From positions 1 through 64,000 of the forward strand of contig CAJNOJ010000376.1 of assembly GCA_905250025.1 (NCBI GenBank): 64,000 nucleotides of DNA, in the 5' to 3' direction. The notes below the pieces were generated by a model. The model saw only the letters and a program-made list of their open reading frames with translations. It made no database searches and was not told the DNA's origin. This DNA comes from Adineta ricciae. Taxonomy: Eukaryota > Rotifera > Eurotatoria > Adinetida > Adinetidae. Position numbers and translations under genes: made by a program. Positions 1-11,058 of the stretch are shown one piece after another (position 1 is the stretch's first letter; each line of letters begins with the position of its first letter).

Positions 1-820
1 TTTGCTTGATTCACATATGCTAATGTGACTAAGGAATCAACACCATCTTGTTGTGTATAAACACGATCAACACTATTTAGCGTACGTGTTACTGTGTTTG
101 AACTATAAGGTGAAATCGCTTGAACTAATGTTGTATAACTGTCATTGAAAAAGATTTGGCCTGTATGTGATGTATGTCCACCCCAATAATAGACTGAGCC
201 ACTAGTAGTTTCCACACCACCAAAACGAACTTTAGCATGAATATGTGTTGCACGTCCACCATAATATCCAGGATAAACTGTATAAAATGTTGCTTGTCCA
301 TCCGTGTTTGTTAATTGTACACCTCGTAAATATGTTGTTGCACTGACAACACTTGTTTCAAAATGTGAATAAACACCAATAGAATTGCAATGCCATAGAT
401 CAACAGCAGCATTAACAATTGCAGAACAATTATTTGTATCGACTACAGTTACCATCAATGTAAACGGTATACCAGCTTGTGATTCTCTAAAATCAACAAA
501 GAGATTACATACAATCAACTCTGACAATAACAAAACACTATTCCTATAGAAGTTTTCTTTGATATTTACGTTATATTTTGTCGTACTAATGATCCATTGT
601 AATAGTACGGTCCTTCTTCGATTTCTGGTGTTAATGAACATCCTGAAACGACAGTTCGTTTATTCCGTAGTTGTTGCTGTACATTACCATCTAGAATATC
701 AGTTGTATTTAAAGTAAGTTATTATTCTTTCTAAACAAAATTTAGTCAGTACTTACTTGAAAAAGTTGTGACTACCAAAAGTGAAAAGATAGCCAGTGTA
801 GTAAATTTAATAGATAGCAT
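1..820 (-). CDS. Secreted intradiol ring-cleavage dioxygenase, copy A (partial, 3' end beyond window)
   Basis: Non-haem Fe(III) enzyme family that opens catechol-type aromatic rings between the two hydroxyls. Three exons read by eye: 820-757 (ATG, hydrophobic signal peptide MLSIKFTTLAIFSLL), 690-570 and 486-1; introns 756-691 and 569-487 are GT-AG and keep frame. Exon 2 carries the family N-terminal motif TPEIEEGPYY; exon 3 carries AAVDLWHCNSIGVYSHF and YPGYYGGRATHIH, supplying the expected Tyr/His iron ligands. The apparent ORF upstream of exon 3 is intron read-through. The C-terminus is lost at the window edge. About 97% like copy B at 48445-49410. Extracellular intradiol dioxygenases are typical of fungi and bacteria, so transfer into an animal is an inference. 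Substrate unknown. Confidence 0.88.
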
Positions 821-1510
821 GTTTTTGTTTTTTCTTCTTCTTTTGAATTCCTTCTGTTTCTTGTAAAATGTAATAAGACACAATTATTATGCTTTGAAAT
901 TTATCCATCTATATATATATACCTGAGAGTGTATGACAATCTAGCATGTACTTTTTTTATCGCTAACAGTATGCTTTTATCGTTTGTACAGCAATGAAAA
1001 TAATTTTCTTCGTCATACATGTTTATTTTTGTTTCTTCCTGTGAATATTGCAAGGACAAAGCAGAATATAATGAATCATGCTAGCTGTAATACACGTATG
1101 TACTTTTTTCAAGTGATGAACGGCGCATTTTTCTATAGACGTTAATGTACTATTTACTTGTGTGATCATATTTTGAATAATCTGCAAAAGTACATCAATG
1201 ATTACTCCATTAATCATCATTGTGGTAAGCAATTCTGTCAAAGGTGTAGATACAACTGAATATGTCATTAATCGTCATATAGGCTGCCGTCCAAAATGAA
1301 ACTTTAATCATCAGAGATCCCTGTAAATAATGCAACTTTAGAATTACCGAAAAAGGAATTGGTGCGCTTTCCGTGTGCTATTTCCCTTCTCCCTATTCAT
1401 TTTTAAATGTTGTACGGATAGGTTTAGCCTAGATGGTGTTAGAACACCACCCAATAAAGGAGACGTTGAACTTTTGTAGTGTTAGAGAGATTATTAGTAT
1501 TTCTCCGAAG
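1..1510. repeat. Direct segmental duplication, copy 1 (partner 48587-50096)
   Basis: The dioxygenase gene plus about 690 bp of upstream flank (AT-rich, with a TA run near 909-920) is repeated in the same orientation 48.6 kb away with scattered substitutions and small indels. The match stops at about 1510, directly before the CCCTCTACTGAAAGGAGGG motif that begins the repeat at 1513; in the partner the same point continues into unrelated sequence. The flank 821-1510 has no other recognisable gene. Confidence 0.9.
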
Positions 1511-1512
1511 TT

Positions 1513-2262
1513 CCCTCTACTGAAAGGAGGGCGTGCGCAGAATTTGAGTTAAAGTTTGTTCGTTTATCCGTTCAGCTACTTTACAGTAATAAAAAAACAA
1601 TCCATCCTACTGACACATAAAGGTTGACCGAAGGGTAATCGAGGTCGAGGATCACGAATCCGAGGTCAGTTTCTCTAAACTCTAATTAGCTAATTAACTA
1701 ATTAGACAAAAAATATTTTCGGTCTTCGAGTAAGAGTTGACCGAAAGGTAATCGGGGTCGAGGATCTCGAATCCGGTGTTAGTTTTTTCATAAACACTTT
1801 CTGGCCTGATTTTTTGCGACAAAGGATCAATTTTTCTAGACGATAATGTTTTAAGCGGCAATATGTACAACAAAATGTAATAGCTGACTGACGTCCGATA
1901 GCTGGATCTTCATAGTCATCAGCATATTAATGAGATCACACACTTTTATAAACTGCTATACTATACGAATATGATCTGACACCAGTCATTCAAAATAATG
2001 TTTCGTGTGTCAGGTGTTGTCTTCGACAGTCACAGTAGCACAAAGAGGGTGACTTTAAAGAAGGAATAGAAGAGAATGAATGGATCATTTTCAAAAGTGG
2101 CTCTAGACTAAATGGAAGAGTGAAAATGTACATGGAACGGCTAGCCGCGAGTGGCCGACCGGAGGGAGGTCGACGAGCGACTAGTCGGGGATTTGCAGAA
2201 TCATATTTTCAAGAGCAAATCTTGTGATTTTTATAGAACTTTAAGATTTCTTGGTCAGAAAT
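1513..2262. mobile_element. Truncated copy of the 1.8-kb TIR element (family E1)
   Basis: Begins with CCCTCTACTGAAAGGAGGG and is homologous, in inverse orientation, to 34270-35184. It shares the direct sub-repeats around 1620-1660 and 1735-1790 (GGTCGAGGATC core) and the GC-rich palindrome at 2137-2188. Homology fades near 2262 and no matching right-hand terminus was seen before 3000, so this copy looks truncated. No protein-coding capacity was recognised, so it is probably non-autonomous. Confidence 0.65.
2137..2188. repeat. GC-rich imperfect palindrome (module P, copy 1)
   Basis: About 50 bp that can fold back: an arm with GGCTAGCCGCGAG and GGCCGACC faces an arm with GGTCGACGAGCGACTAGTC. 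Related modules lie at 33513-33562, 34047-34095, 34364-34398 plus 34636-34650 (split), and 40483-40532. They stand out as GC-rich in an AT-rich background. Confidence 0.7.
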
Positions 2263-2969
2263 TAACATGCCATGGTAAATTCCAACTTCATGGAAACTCA
2301 GATAAAATAATATTGAAATAGATTTCCAGGAAATCCATATCAACCCATATTAATAATAGTTGCAGTCAGTCGCTAATGTTCAATATAAAAGTATTTAATA
2401 AGAGAGTGCGATTGTAGAGTTTGAATTGGGGTGGGTTGGGCTGGAAATTTATTTTTAGATGGAAATGGTATCACGGTTGTACTATAATATTCAATCATGG
2501 ATTGAATTGGCTTGAACTCGATTGATTACAGTGAAGATGACAGAATTTTATTTTGTATGCAACACAGTGACAGGAAGACGCAATATACGAGCGCTTTATG
2601 ACTTGAATTTGGCTTAATCTAGGTAAAACTAACGTGTTTCAAGAAATACATTTTTATTCAAAGGTAACATGGCGGTATACTCTTCCTTTCTCGTTGAAAT
2701 GAAATAAATCGAGATGAACTGAGGTCAAACTCCAAGCGGAATCCATTCCAATGCATAATATGAATAAAATCAAATGTGAAACTTTTGTGAACTATGAATT
2801 GAGTTACGGTTTGTGCTTTATATGATCAAGCAACACGTATTATTAGTACCAATCTGCGCTCACATAGCAAAATAATGATTTACACATTTCTCGTAACATC
2901 AGAGTAATGTGTGCTTTTGTACGTATTATATCAAAGAGCTTTTCATATTTGATGAAAGTAAAAATTTAT
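2263..2969. other. Intergenic, nothing recognised
   Basis: AT-rich sequence with no open frame of family character, no clear inverted repeat and no resemblance to other parts of this window that I could see. Confidence 0.5.
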
Positions 2970-4023
2970 TTAAAACCAAGTCTGAGATACGTCACAATTA
3001 TATATATGGAAAAATACGATAAGATTTAGGTAACTTTTTGGGTACGAATAACTAGACGAGTGCGTTTTGTATTGACTGATGATGGAGAACGTTTGCTCGG
3101 CTATCTGACTATTAATATAATCAAACATATTCTTATGAGACGGATGATCTGATCGCATTTCATTTTTGCACATGTGTGGAATGTGATTTCGTTGATGGAA
3201 AGAATCGAGTACGAAGTGAACATTGTGAAACAAATGGTCACTAATCGAAGTAGATTTAAAATACTCTGTTCCATATCGTGCTCCAATATATAGTTTTATC
3301 GAACACGCATTATCGTATATAATTCCCAACGGAGGTTTGCTGATTCGTGCTAAATGGACACGATTTATGAAGTAAAACATAGATATATGTATATAGTTTA
3401 CCGATTCTAATTAAATGTCTTAAAACACGACGCGGCGATTCGGATGGTATTGATTCATCAAAACCAGCTACGATACCACACGAGTAAAATGAAGCCAAAA
3501 ATCCATAAGCTGTTGATCGAGTTTGATTATCACCTAACTCATTTCGTTTGACATTACACGTTTCTTCTGTTACATCATCTGCTACATCGAATTCCATCAC
3601 ATGGGCACCATGATTCGCAACTAATTCGAAGTGCTTTTCGCAAAGAGCATTCGAATTAATTTCTAAAGAATTTTGAGAGCAGACAGTGTTTAGAACGAAA
3701 ATTGTGATTGAATTCGCACTTGGGTGTTTAGAAACCGACTTCGGACATCCAACAAGTACTGATCCGAGCTCTTCAATAGTGTTGTCATCGCAATTGTTGA
3801 ATTTACACGTTGTTCGAGCAGTTTTTTTATGTCCATCAACTATCAATATATCAGTGCAACCAATATTGCAGTTTGAAGATTTGTGCATTGCATGACTCGA
3901 CCAATATTTGACAAATGCTGAATAAAGTTGGCGTTTATGTCGATCAAAAAAGGCATTCGCTTCGTTTTTATCGTATAAAGAATATGGAACTTCAATGCCT
4001 TCTTCATCACTCCATTGAAACAA
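2970..4023 (-). pseudogene. KDZ-transposase / CxC-domain-like protein relic
   Basis: Two exons fit: 4023 down to about 3403, then, after an intron starting GTAAAC and ending TTTAG, about 3356 down to 2970. The first part holds a Cys/His-rich stretch with ILIVDGHKKTARTTC, resembling the CxC cysteine clusters associated with Kyakuja-Dileera-Zisupton (KDZ) transposases. The second holds IIYDNACSI and VLDSFHQRNHIPHMCK, like the aspartate-bearing core of KDZ-type proteins, and ends with the SQIAEQTFSII region. Full KDZ transposases are far longer, so this is a fragment or a shortened domesticated derivative; I cannot tell whether it is expressed. The family call rests on remembered motifs only. 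Confidence 0.5.
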
Positions 4024-4064
4024 TAATTTTAAAATACAATAAGTAATCCAATTAATTTGAAATT

Positions 4065-4083
4065 TGGGTGTGGGTGTGGGTGT
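4065..4083. repeat. Telomere-like TGTGGG tract
   Basis: Three near-perfect units (TGGGTGTGGGTGTGGGTGT). Bdelloid telomeric repeats are reported as TGTGGG (established knowledge, from memory). The tract sits at the edge of the repeat that follows; the related repeat at 22.1 kb carries a degenerate version at the same place. Confidence 0.55.
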
Positions 4084-4514
4084 ATTAATATGAAGCAGAT
4101 TAACTTAGAAATTCAAAATACAAATTAATATGCTGATGTTAACTCTTGCTGTTCAGCAATCGATCTTTAATACCAAATAATATCTTTAGAATTAATAGAT
4201 TTCTAATTAAAAATAAATGCAGAATTTGCTTCGCCGACACGTTTCGTGTACTTATTGAGAAGAATAAAAAACACTCATCAGGGTTCTACATTTATAAAAA
4301 AGTAAATGCGAAAACTTCGGACTTTATCCGAAAGCTATGTGTACTTCAAAAAGTGTATCAGATGGCACGCAAAAATCTGAGATTTTTTTGTAAGTTAGCA
4401 GTATTACAGTCGATCGAGCTCATCTTCGAACTCGTCTGCGACATTGACAATATACTGCTATGTACTAAATTTCATGACAATTGGATAATTCTTTCAGGAG
4501 TTATCGGATTAACG

Positions 4515-5645
4515 TAGTGGCGTAACCAGGAAAATGTGGGTGCTCGGGCGTCGCCCTGCACATTTTAGAAACTCCCTGACAATAGTAAAAATATATTCTA
4601 TGGCTCACTCAAATCTTCCATTCTCTGTTACCCTACAATTAAGACAGAGTCAAAGCAATATATTTTACTATTCTTTCAAATAAGGCCTAGCAAAAACAAG
4701 AAAGAGAAAAACTCGACAGTGCCTATTTCGGCATTATTCAACTGTTTCTATGTTATATAGAAAAAATATCAATAATCTTTTTCCTAATTGACACAAACAT
4801 CTTTTTCAGATGCAAATACTGATAAATCAGTAACTTTGAGCCTCCTGTCCAGCGTACTACTATCCAAAACACATCGGATTACCTTAATTCTCCTGAAAGT
4901 TCGTTCGGTTGTAGTAGACAATATTAGAATCGTCATAGCTTTAATAAGAAGTAATATAATAATTAGAAATGCATGTTGTACTGGAAATATTTCACGTTAC
5001 AAATTAATCATTTCTGTGAATTTTGATGGTTACAAGGTTGTCCTCGATTCACTACTTGTGGTTCAGTATTTACAGATAAATTTCACTTTTTAATTTTGTT
5101 CATGAAGTTTCCATTTCTTATCTTTCTAAAAATGTCGAGCTATTAGGTGATAATGATGAAATACAGTGAAGATTTTCACTATTTCTTCTGCAAAAGCGAT
5201 TATTCATCGCAAGTAGAATTCAGCCGATTATTAAATAGAAATCTGATAGATTAAATTTATTTCTATTATTAGTTTCTTCGCGTTGCTCGATAAAATATAA
5301 TCAGACTCTTAATTATCGTAATAGAAGTTTTTCCAGTCTCGCTTTTTTTCAATTCAGTATATAAATATAAATCAAGTTTATATTGACTAGAGAAATTGAT
5401 AATCTCATCATGTATCTTAGAAAGTTCCACTTCATGGCTATGTTCATTAGTCTGAGTAATTATAACATTAATCAAACTATGAGGATGTGTCAAAATTGAC
5501 ATATTTAGCTAGATTATACTGTAAATATCATTCATAAACTGTTTTTAAGAATGATTGAACATACGAAAAAGATCAACGCTTCAATACCAATTACTACTTG
5601 ATTATTCTCGGTGCCCGGGCTAGCCCGCCCCTGGTTACGCCACTA
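4515..5645. mobile_element. hAT-superfamily DNA transposon, 1131 bp, internally deleted
   Basis: Perfect 16-bp terminal inverted repeats: TAGTGGCGTAACCAGG at 4515-4530 and CCTGGTTACGCCACTA at 5630-5645. They are flanked by an exact 8-bp target-site duplication GATTAACG (4507-4514 and 5646-5653). An 8-bp TSD with such termini is diagnostic of hAT. The interior keeps only a degraded end of the transposase (next entry), so it cannot move on its own. Confidence 0.93.
4784..4960 (-). pseudogene. hAT transposase C-terminal dimerisation region, remnant
   Basis: Minus-strand translation ending at the stop at 4784-4786 reads ILSTTTERTFRRIKVIR followed by DRRLKVTDLSVFASEKD. This matches the hAT C-terminal pattern (Ser/Thr-rich, ERxFSxLxxIK, then RLxxLxLLS). 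The frame is broken upstream, where a further stretch (about 4961-5000) reads on in another frame. The catalytic core is missing. Confidence 0.75.
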
Positions 5646-5802
5646 GATTAACGCCCGGACGGACATACTGACCGATTCTATAGTGTACTCACTTTTTGAG
5701 TACACAAAGAACCTTTTTTGAAATCGAAAAAAGAAAAACAGTGAAAAGAAAATGAAATAAACGAGTAAAAGAGGTAGCTACTCTGAAAAAAAAGGTAGTC
5801 CA

Positions 5803-6235
5803 CCAAGCCATTCCGGTTTAGTGATGGCCCACGGAACTATTTTAAGTTTGGCACCATCAAAATGGTTCCGTAGCGTAAATATAGAACTTTTTTTACGTTT
5901 TGAGGACCAAAAAGGTTTCGTGCTGTTATTGCCAAACCATTGAAAGGTTCAGCAGCTCGTATACTGAACTTTTTTGGTTTCTTCTGTCTGGTACAAAACC
6001 TGTCATAGTTCCGTAGAGCACATAAAGGTTTCGGAACAGACTTACGAAACCATGTCGGGTTTCGTATTAGACATACCGAGCCTTTACGCACATCACTAGG
6101 CTGACTGAGATTTCGCATTTCGGATGCCGAACCTTCTTGAGTTCCGTGCCACACCTTCCGAACCATTAATTCCTAAACGAAGGCCTGAGGAGTTTCGTCC
6201 GATACCTCCCGAACCATCGAGTTTGAGTAGGCAGT
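5803..6235. repeat. TTCCG/GGAA-rich degenerate repeat
   Basis: A stretch with frequent TTCCG, GGTTTCG and CCGAACC words spaced every 20-40 bp, in the style of the GGAA-rich short elements at 26774-26967 and 34425-34637, though not alignable to them end to end by eye. A 109-aa minus-strand frame covers it but has compositional bias only, so it is not called as a gene. Confidence 0.4.
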
Positions 6236-6602
6236 CTTTTGTTTTATGCTGATATATGGCCCTGTTATGGCGTGTACTGTCCGGCTAATCATTCAAATGA
6301 CTTGGCTACATGGAGATCAATTAGATAGATAAGTATATACTTATTTCTTCCCATATATTATTCTTCGCTGTTTAGGTTATAGGTTGGGCGGAATGCGCGA
6401 ATGAAATATAACTACTTGTTCTCAGTGAATGCCTGTGTTTGTGCTTTAGAATTATTTCAGGTCGCCAGTAGTCTGTTAGTGATGGAGAAGCGCGATCAAG
6501 CGGACGAGAGAAAGGTAGAAATTTTCATTTTACATAGCTGTTTGAGTGAGTCTATGTTCAGCTGTGAGTAGTATAGGCAATTCTGTGAGCGGTGTAGGTA
6601 AG

Positions 6603-7146
6603 GCGTTCTTGTGAGTGAGTAATCCTTTTCCATGAGGATCTTCATCTGTCTGATCCTGTCCAGTACGATAAGACGCCAGCATAGTAGAGTATTTCGCCAG
6701 TTCTTCCTGTGAAAGTCATGTTTACACCATCAGACATCTGATCCTCGACGACCTAGAAGGTTTACACATAGATGAAATTGTTTTGAGTTCTATTCATGCA
6801 TGTCATATATGATATACACAAGAAACTGGAAAGTTACAAATGTTTCGAACTGCTTCAATTCAGTTCTCACGCTTACGTTTACTCAAGTAGCGCCTAGAAG
6901 CATTTATAACTTTCCGATTTCTTGTGTATATTATATATATGACATGCATGAATAGAACTCAAAACAATTTCATCTATGTGTAAACCTTCTAGGTCGCCGA
7001 GGATCAGATGTCTGATGGTGTAAATATGACTTTCACAGGAAGAACTGGCCTAATACTCTACTATGCTGGCATCTTATCGTACTGGGCAGGATCAGACAGA
7101 TGAAGATCCTCATGGAAAAGGATTACGCACTCACCAAGGGCGCTAG
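6603..7146. mobile_element. Foldback element with ~245-bp inverted arms
   Basis: The left arm 6603-6848 is repeated in inverse at about 6891-7146 with roughly 93% identity by eye, separated by about 40-50 bp. Matching landmarks include AATCCTTTTCCATGAGGATC near 6621 and its complement near 7105-7125. Such a structure would form a very stable cruciform or hairpin. No coding content; terminal target duplication not resolved. Confidence 0.85.
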
Positions 7147-7390
7147 TGGTGGGAAATTTTCCAGAGGTATTGCATATGGAAACCCTCAGAAAAAACCTTT
7201 TGAAAATATTTTTGAATCCACACATTCAATTCTTCATATCTTCCACGACAAAAAAAAAACAAATATATTTTGCATTCCCATTAACGTCTCTATCGTTCTA
7301 TCGATTTCGTTAAATATATTTAAATTTTTTTCAAACTTGATTACAACATTCGCCGTTCTTGCGTAGTGTAGAAATCGTTAACTCGATTCG

Positions 7391-7466
7391 ACTATTAAAC
7401 TTCTAACCTCGAGTTTTAACTATTCAACTTCTAACCTCGAGTTTTAACTATTCAACTTCTACCCTC
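7391..7466. repeat. 28-bp tandem repeat, about 2.7 units
   Basis: Unit TTTTAACTATTCAACTTCTA followed by ACCTCGAG, repeated nearly three times; the last unit runs into CCCTCACCCACACCCTC (7462-7478), a degenerate complement-strand TGTGGG tract. Confidence 0.75.
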
Positions 7467-8247
7467 ACCCACACCCTCAAATAGCATAGAAGGATAGAGC
7501 TTTTTTCGCTATCATCCTATACAGAAGAAAAATTATTTAAGCCTGCTGAACGATGTTAAACTATCACTGCTAGAGCTTTTGTCATGCCCTAAGTACTTCA
7601 TGCTGTGATTTTCGTCGTAAAATGAAATGTCTTTTTCCAATCAATAGGATCTGTGTCTGAACCTTTGAAATAAGGAATAGCATTAAAGGATGTCTTCTTC
7701 AAAAGAAACCTAACAATTTGACATTTTCTTCTATTTCTCTATCGTTTTCGACGTAGAATGAATGGCAATTTGCTACCGTGTGAACGTGTTTCAAAGAGAC
7801 ACTTAGCATTAATTGTTTCCACATATTTTGTAACATAATTTCTACGAAAAATATATCAGAGAGAAATAATGAGATTTTTTATATAAAAAGTTTTTGTAAT
7901 TTAAAGAAAAAAATAAAAAAGCTTAGTAAAGTATACTTCCATTGTATTAAAAACAATTCTTGAGCATAATTCATAGAAAAGATATATTGAGAAGTTCGAA
8001 TTATTTTTAAACGGAACGATCCTGACAATATTTATTAATGAGAAAACATCAACAAAATAGAAAAGCAATTTATTCATCGACACACAATGTAAATACTTCA
8101 TATAAAAACATGAAAATACGCACATAGAGAGAGAGAAAAAATTATGTCAAAATTCTAAGGCTTTTGTAATATTTAATTACGTTGTTTTATCGTAAACAAC
8201 ATTTATGGTACTTGCTGCGATAGGATTCGGCAATCTTTGATGTACCT
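7467..8247. other. Intergenic; left edge of duplicated block at ~8000
   Basis: No gene recognised in 7480-8247. From about 8000 onward the sequence is homologous to 17579 onward. Confidence 0.5.
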
Positions 8248-9330
8248 TTATTGATACGAATTTTTGTATAACTGTAATTTAATGAGTACGACATTGAGTC
8301 CTTTAAGAAGACAAGATTTGAGTTCACTACGAAATTTTCCACTTGCCAATGTGTAAATGTAAAATCCAGTAATAAGACTAGTATCGTAAAGATATCTCGT
8401 TATGATACTAGTTAATCGATAAATCATCAATTCTAATGGTGTAAAGTCATGTCCAAATATAATTATAGTTAATGTATAGTATGTGGTAGTAGCTACATAT
8501 GGAATTGAAATTAAAATAGTAATGAATATTTGAAATAGTAACATTCGTATCATATGACGATCATTAGAACGCAGACGTTCATTTTTTACATTGTTACCAT
8601 ATGGAACAACACGATTACGAGTACTTCGGACATTTCGTATGATCAACATACCGAAAATACACATCAAAACAATTGGTAAAATACACGCCATAAAAGGTTC
8701 AAAAACGTTATAGAATATATAATATTCATAGGACGATATACCACAAATATAATCATCAAAGTAAGGAACTTGTTCGAAAAATATGGGTATATGAGCATGA
8801 AGGAGAAGAAAAAATATATAAATACCTACGATTGCTCGTTTTCCTGTTGATAAACTACTTAACCGACGATATTCTACTTTTGATGAACTCGATAGAAATC
8901 TATCGATACTAGCAAGAACTGGAAACCATAAGCGAAGAGAGAATAAGATATAGCGAATAATACTGATTAATTTACACAAGAGTTGAGTATTTTGGGGTAT
9001 ATTCACGTTCCAAACATTGGAAAGATAATCAGTCAATAAAAAAAGATAAATAAACACAAAATTATTAATTGAACCGACTAGAAAATACATTGAACATGGA
9101 TTAATACGCAAACTAGGACGAGTGAAAAGAATAATATTAAAAACATTTCCTATCGTTCCAATAACTATTTGAATTGGTGGAATAATTTGAGCTATCCGAA
9201 CTGCAGCAAAAAAGATGCTCATTGGCAGATCATCCATCAAATTCGATATGGTAAACAATCTTTCTAAAGACGTAGATCTCAAACACTTATATATTGTATC
9301 AAAGAATTGACTTTCAGTTTTATATTCCAA
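8248..9330 (-). CDS. Divergent rhodopsin-type 7TM receptor, copy 1
   Basis: Intronless 360-aa frame with seven hydrophobic segments: TM1 about 55-75 (with GNVFNIILF), TM2 about 83-105, TM3 after LLCKLIS with the conserved Cys, then SIDRF in place of the DRY motif, EL2 Cys in DDYICGIS, TM5 around FMACILPIVLMCIFGMLII, TM6 around MLLFQIFITILIS, and a TM7 lacking a canonical NPxxY (TGFYIYTLASGKF), followed by a short basic tail. Typical of the large lineage-specific peptide-receptor-like families of bdelloids; the ligand cannot be inferred. About 94% identical to the copy at 17850-18908 but 8 residues longer at the C-terminus because that copy has an earlier stop. Plasma membrane. Confidence 0.85.
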   Translation of the reverse strand: MEYKTESQFFDTIYKCLRSTSLERLFTISNLMDDLPMSIFFAAVRIAQIIPPIQIVIGTIGNVFNIILFTRPSLRINPCSMYFLVGSINNFVFIYLFLLTDYLSNVWNVNIPQNTQLLCKLISIIRYILFSLRLWFPVLASIDRFLSSSSKVEYRRLSSLSTGKRAIVGIYIFFLLLHAHIPIFFEQVPYFDDYICGISSYEYYIFYNVFEPFMACILPIVLMCIFGMLIIRNVRSTRNRVVPYGNNVKNERLRSNDRHMIRMLLFQIFITILISIPYVATTTYYTLTIIIFGHDFTPLELMIYRLTSIITRYLYDTSLITGFYIYTLASGKFRSELKSCLLKGLNVVLIKLQLYKNSYQ

Positions 9331-10346
9331 AGTGCCCTTTTATATAAAAAAAAAACCTCTCTGAAAAACCAGTTCGTTGAAAATAATTAAAGCGCACACC
9401 ACTCTTTCATCGAAATTAGCTAACTGTGTATAAGATGTGCGTGTACAAGGATGAGGTTCAAACTACTTCATTCGAAGAAAACAGATAAAGTTATCAATGT
9501 TATCGTCAATAACTATGTCACGTTCGAATCCATTCTTAATAATGCATGACACAAGTAGATTAGATTTTAATTAATGGAAGAATACAAATGCTTGTTGACA
9601 TTTTGTTCAAATTTTCAAATGTACCAACGAGATTCCTGAAAACTATCATAGATTGTTAAGAATTTTACTGAAAATTTGAGTACCCGCTGATAACTCGATT
9701 TGTAGAGCAAAATTAATCTCATAAAATGCTGCCTAGGTCGACCAACCTCATACTCGGATCCGTTGTCGGATTGATGCACCTGGGTAATAGTCACTTTCTT
9801 TTCGTCATTGATTCTGTAGTTTCAAACTAAAATTTAGTATACTACCATGATTTCTAAAGAAATATTTGTTTTATAAAATGTTTACATTTTTCATAAAGTT
9901 TTACATGATATTGAAAACAAGAAAAATAAATAAACATTCAATTAAACGACTCCAATGACATTTAACGATCTACTCAAGAAATATGATTATCAAGCAATTC
10001 TTTATCGTATAAGCCTGATCAAAGACGTTTACAATGAATAGAATATATTTGTTATGAAACACGTTTTACTAGAAACTCTATATACTATGTATCTGCATAT
10101 TCAGCATCAATAAAAATAGTATTCCTCACATAAGAGAGAATTCTTTTCTATCTACAAAACCCGTCCTTGATCATATTCTCATGAACAAACTCTGAAACTT
10201 TTGTTCAAAAGTTTACATAAAATTTCATCATTACCATTCAACTCTTTCTCTCAGCTAGTTTCGTTATTGGTTACACTATGTATGGCTGATCGATACGTAC
10301 GTATGTCAAAGTTTCCCCCAAAGTGAAATAGGTATATGTAAATATT
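9331..10346. other. Intergenic flank inside the duplicated block
   Basis: AT-rich 5' flank of the receptor and 3' flank of the transferase fragment; recognisably shared with 18909-19862. No further gene seen. Confidence 0.5.
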
Positions 10347-10785
10347 CTAAATGAGTTTCTGTAATTTCGTATAAACAATAACATCTCGATTAGTTTTCTT
10401 CACAGTAAACAGATTTCCCTGGATAGACAGTACTTCTTTTTCATAATCATATTCTGAGACATCTGCAATGCCTATCACAGTAGGAAATTCAACTTTTATT
10501 TCAAGAACAAATAAAACTGCGATATGACCTTCTTCTTTTGAATGACCAGGAATAAATGAAAGAGCTAGGTCATTTTTTTTCATTTGTTGTTGCAAATGCT
10601 TTAAAAACAAGAACAACACGCGGTTGATGTTTAAGTGCTGTTTCATATAAAGATAATTCATCAGAACTGATAGTCGCACCGCAATATGCAAGTCTTTTAT
10701 AAGCACGTTTCTTTAGTTCATTATCACGAATATGAAATTCAATTACAAATCGGCCACATAAATGTGAACTCGTAATCAGGCTCAT
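10347..10785 (-). pseudogene. Arginine mono-ADP-ribosyltransferase-like fragment, copy 1
   Basis: C-terminal half of an ART-type fold, an NAD-dependent enzyme class that modifies arginine side chains. The family landmarks are degraded: the Tyr-Arg-Gly site reads YCG, the Ser-Thr-Ser strand reads FATTN, while the distal glutamate region EYDYEKEVLSI is kept. The frame breaks at an 8-A run (forward strand T run about 10573-10580); the sister copy breaks at the same run, which there has 6. The N-terminal half of the usual ~250-aa domain is absent and repetitive DNA starts just upstream (10826). Changed catalytic residues make this a dead copy rather than a sequencing artefact alone. Confidence 0.7.
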
Positions 10786-10825
10786 GAGGTGAATCTGCCA
10801 ATTGATGATCGAGTGATTTATATAA

Positions 10826-11058
10826 ATTATTCCCTCGGCTGAAAGGAGGGTTATATGGAAGAAGTAGTTTGTATGTATGTATATCTGTTTGTGTCAGAGC
10901 TAAAGGCCAAAAAAACATTTTTTCGCAAATGTCCAAAACCTCGTCCAACATTGTTTGGGAGAAATGTAGGGGCAGGGACGTGACAGAGATGAAGAAAGCA
11001 TTCCATCCGTGGCTGAGAGTAGGGCTACATAGAAAAAGTTGATTACGAAAAAATAAAA
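10826..11058. repeat. E1-terminus-like repeat with direct CTGAAAGGAGGG copies
   Basis: Starts CCCTCGGCTGAAAGGAGGG then TATATGGAAGAAGT. A related motif recurs near 11018 (GGCTGAGAGTAGGG then CTACATAGAAAAAG) in the same orientation about 190 bp on. The partner at 20347-20735 shows the same organisation with an extra copy next to an N gap, so the arrangement looks like a short array of 190-210 bp units. A GTATGTAT microsatellite lies at 10871-10882. Confidence 0.55.

Larger units (their letters stand above)
4084..5795. repeat. Dispersed repeat, long copy (partner 22103-22405), split by a hAT element
   Basis: 4084-4310 matches 22103-22325 and 5700-5795 matches 22328-22405, so the 22-kb copy lacks the middle. 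Outside the hAT insertion the middle holds 4310-4514 and 5654-5700. The stretch with the repeated GGACGGACATACTGACC-like text after the target site resembles 3' tails of some LINE/SINE families, at low confidence. The open frames here look accidental. Confidence 0.6.

Noticed and set aside
4146-4517. 123-aa ORF as a gene
   Set aside because: Inside a dispersed repeat whose second copy at 22.1 kb does not preserve the frame.
5837-6166. 109-aa minus-strand ORF
   Set aside because: Lies in a TTCCG/GGAA-rich repeat; composition explains the open frame, with no domain or motif.
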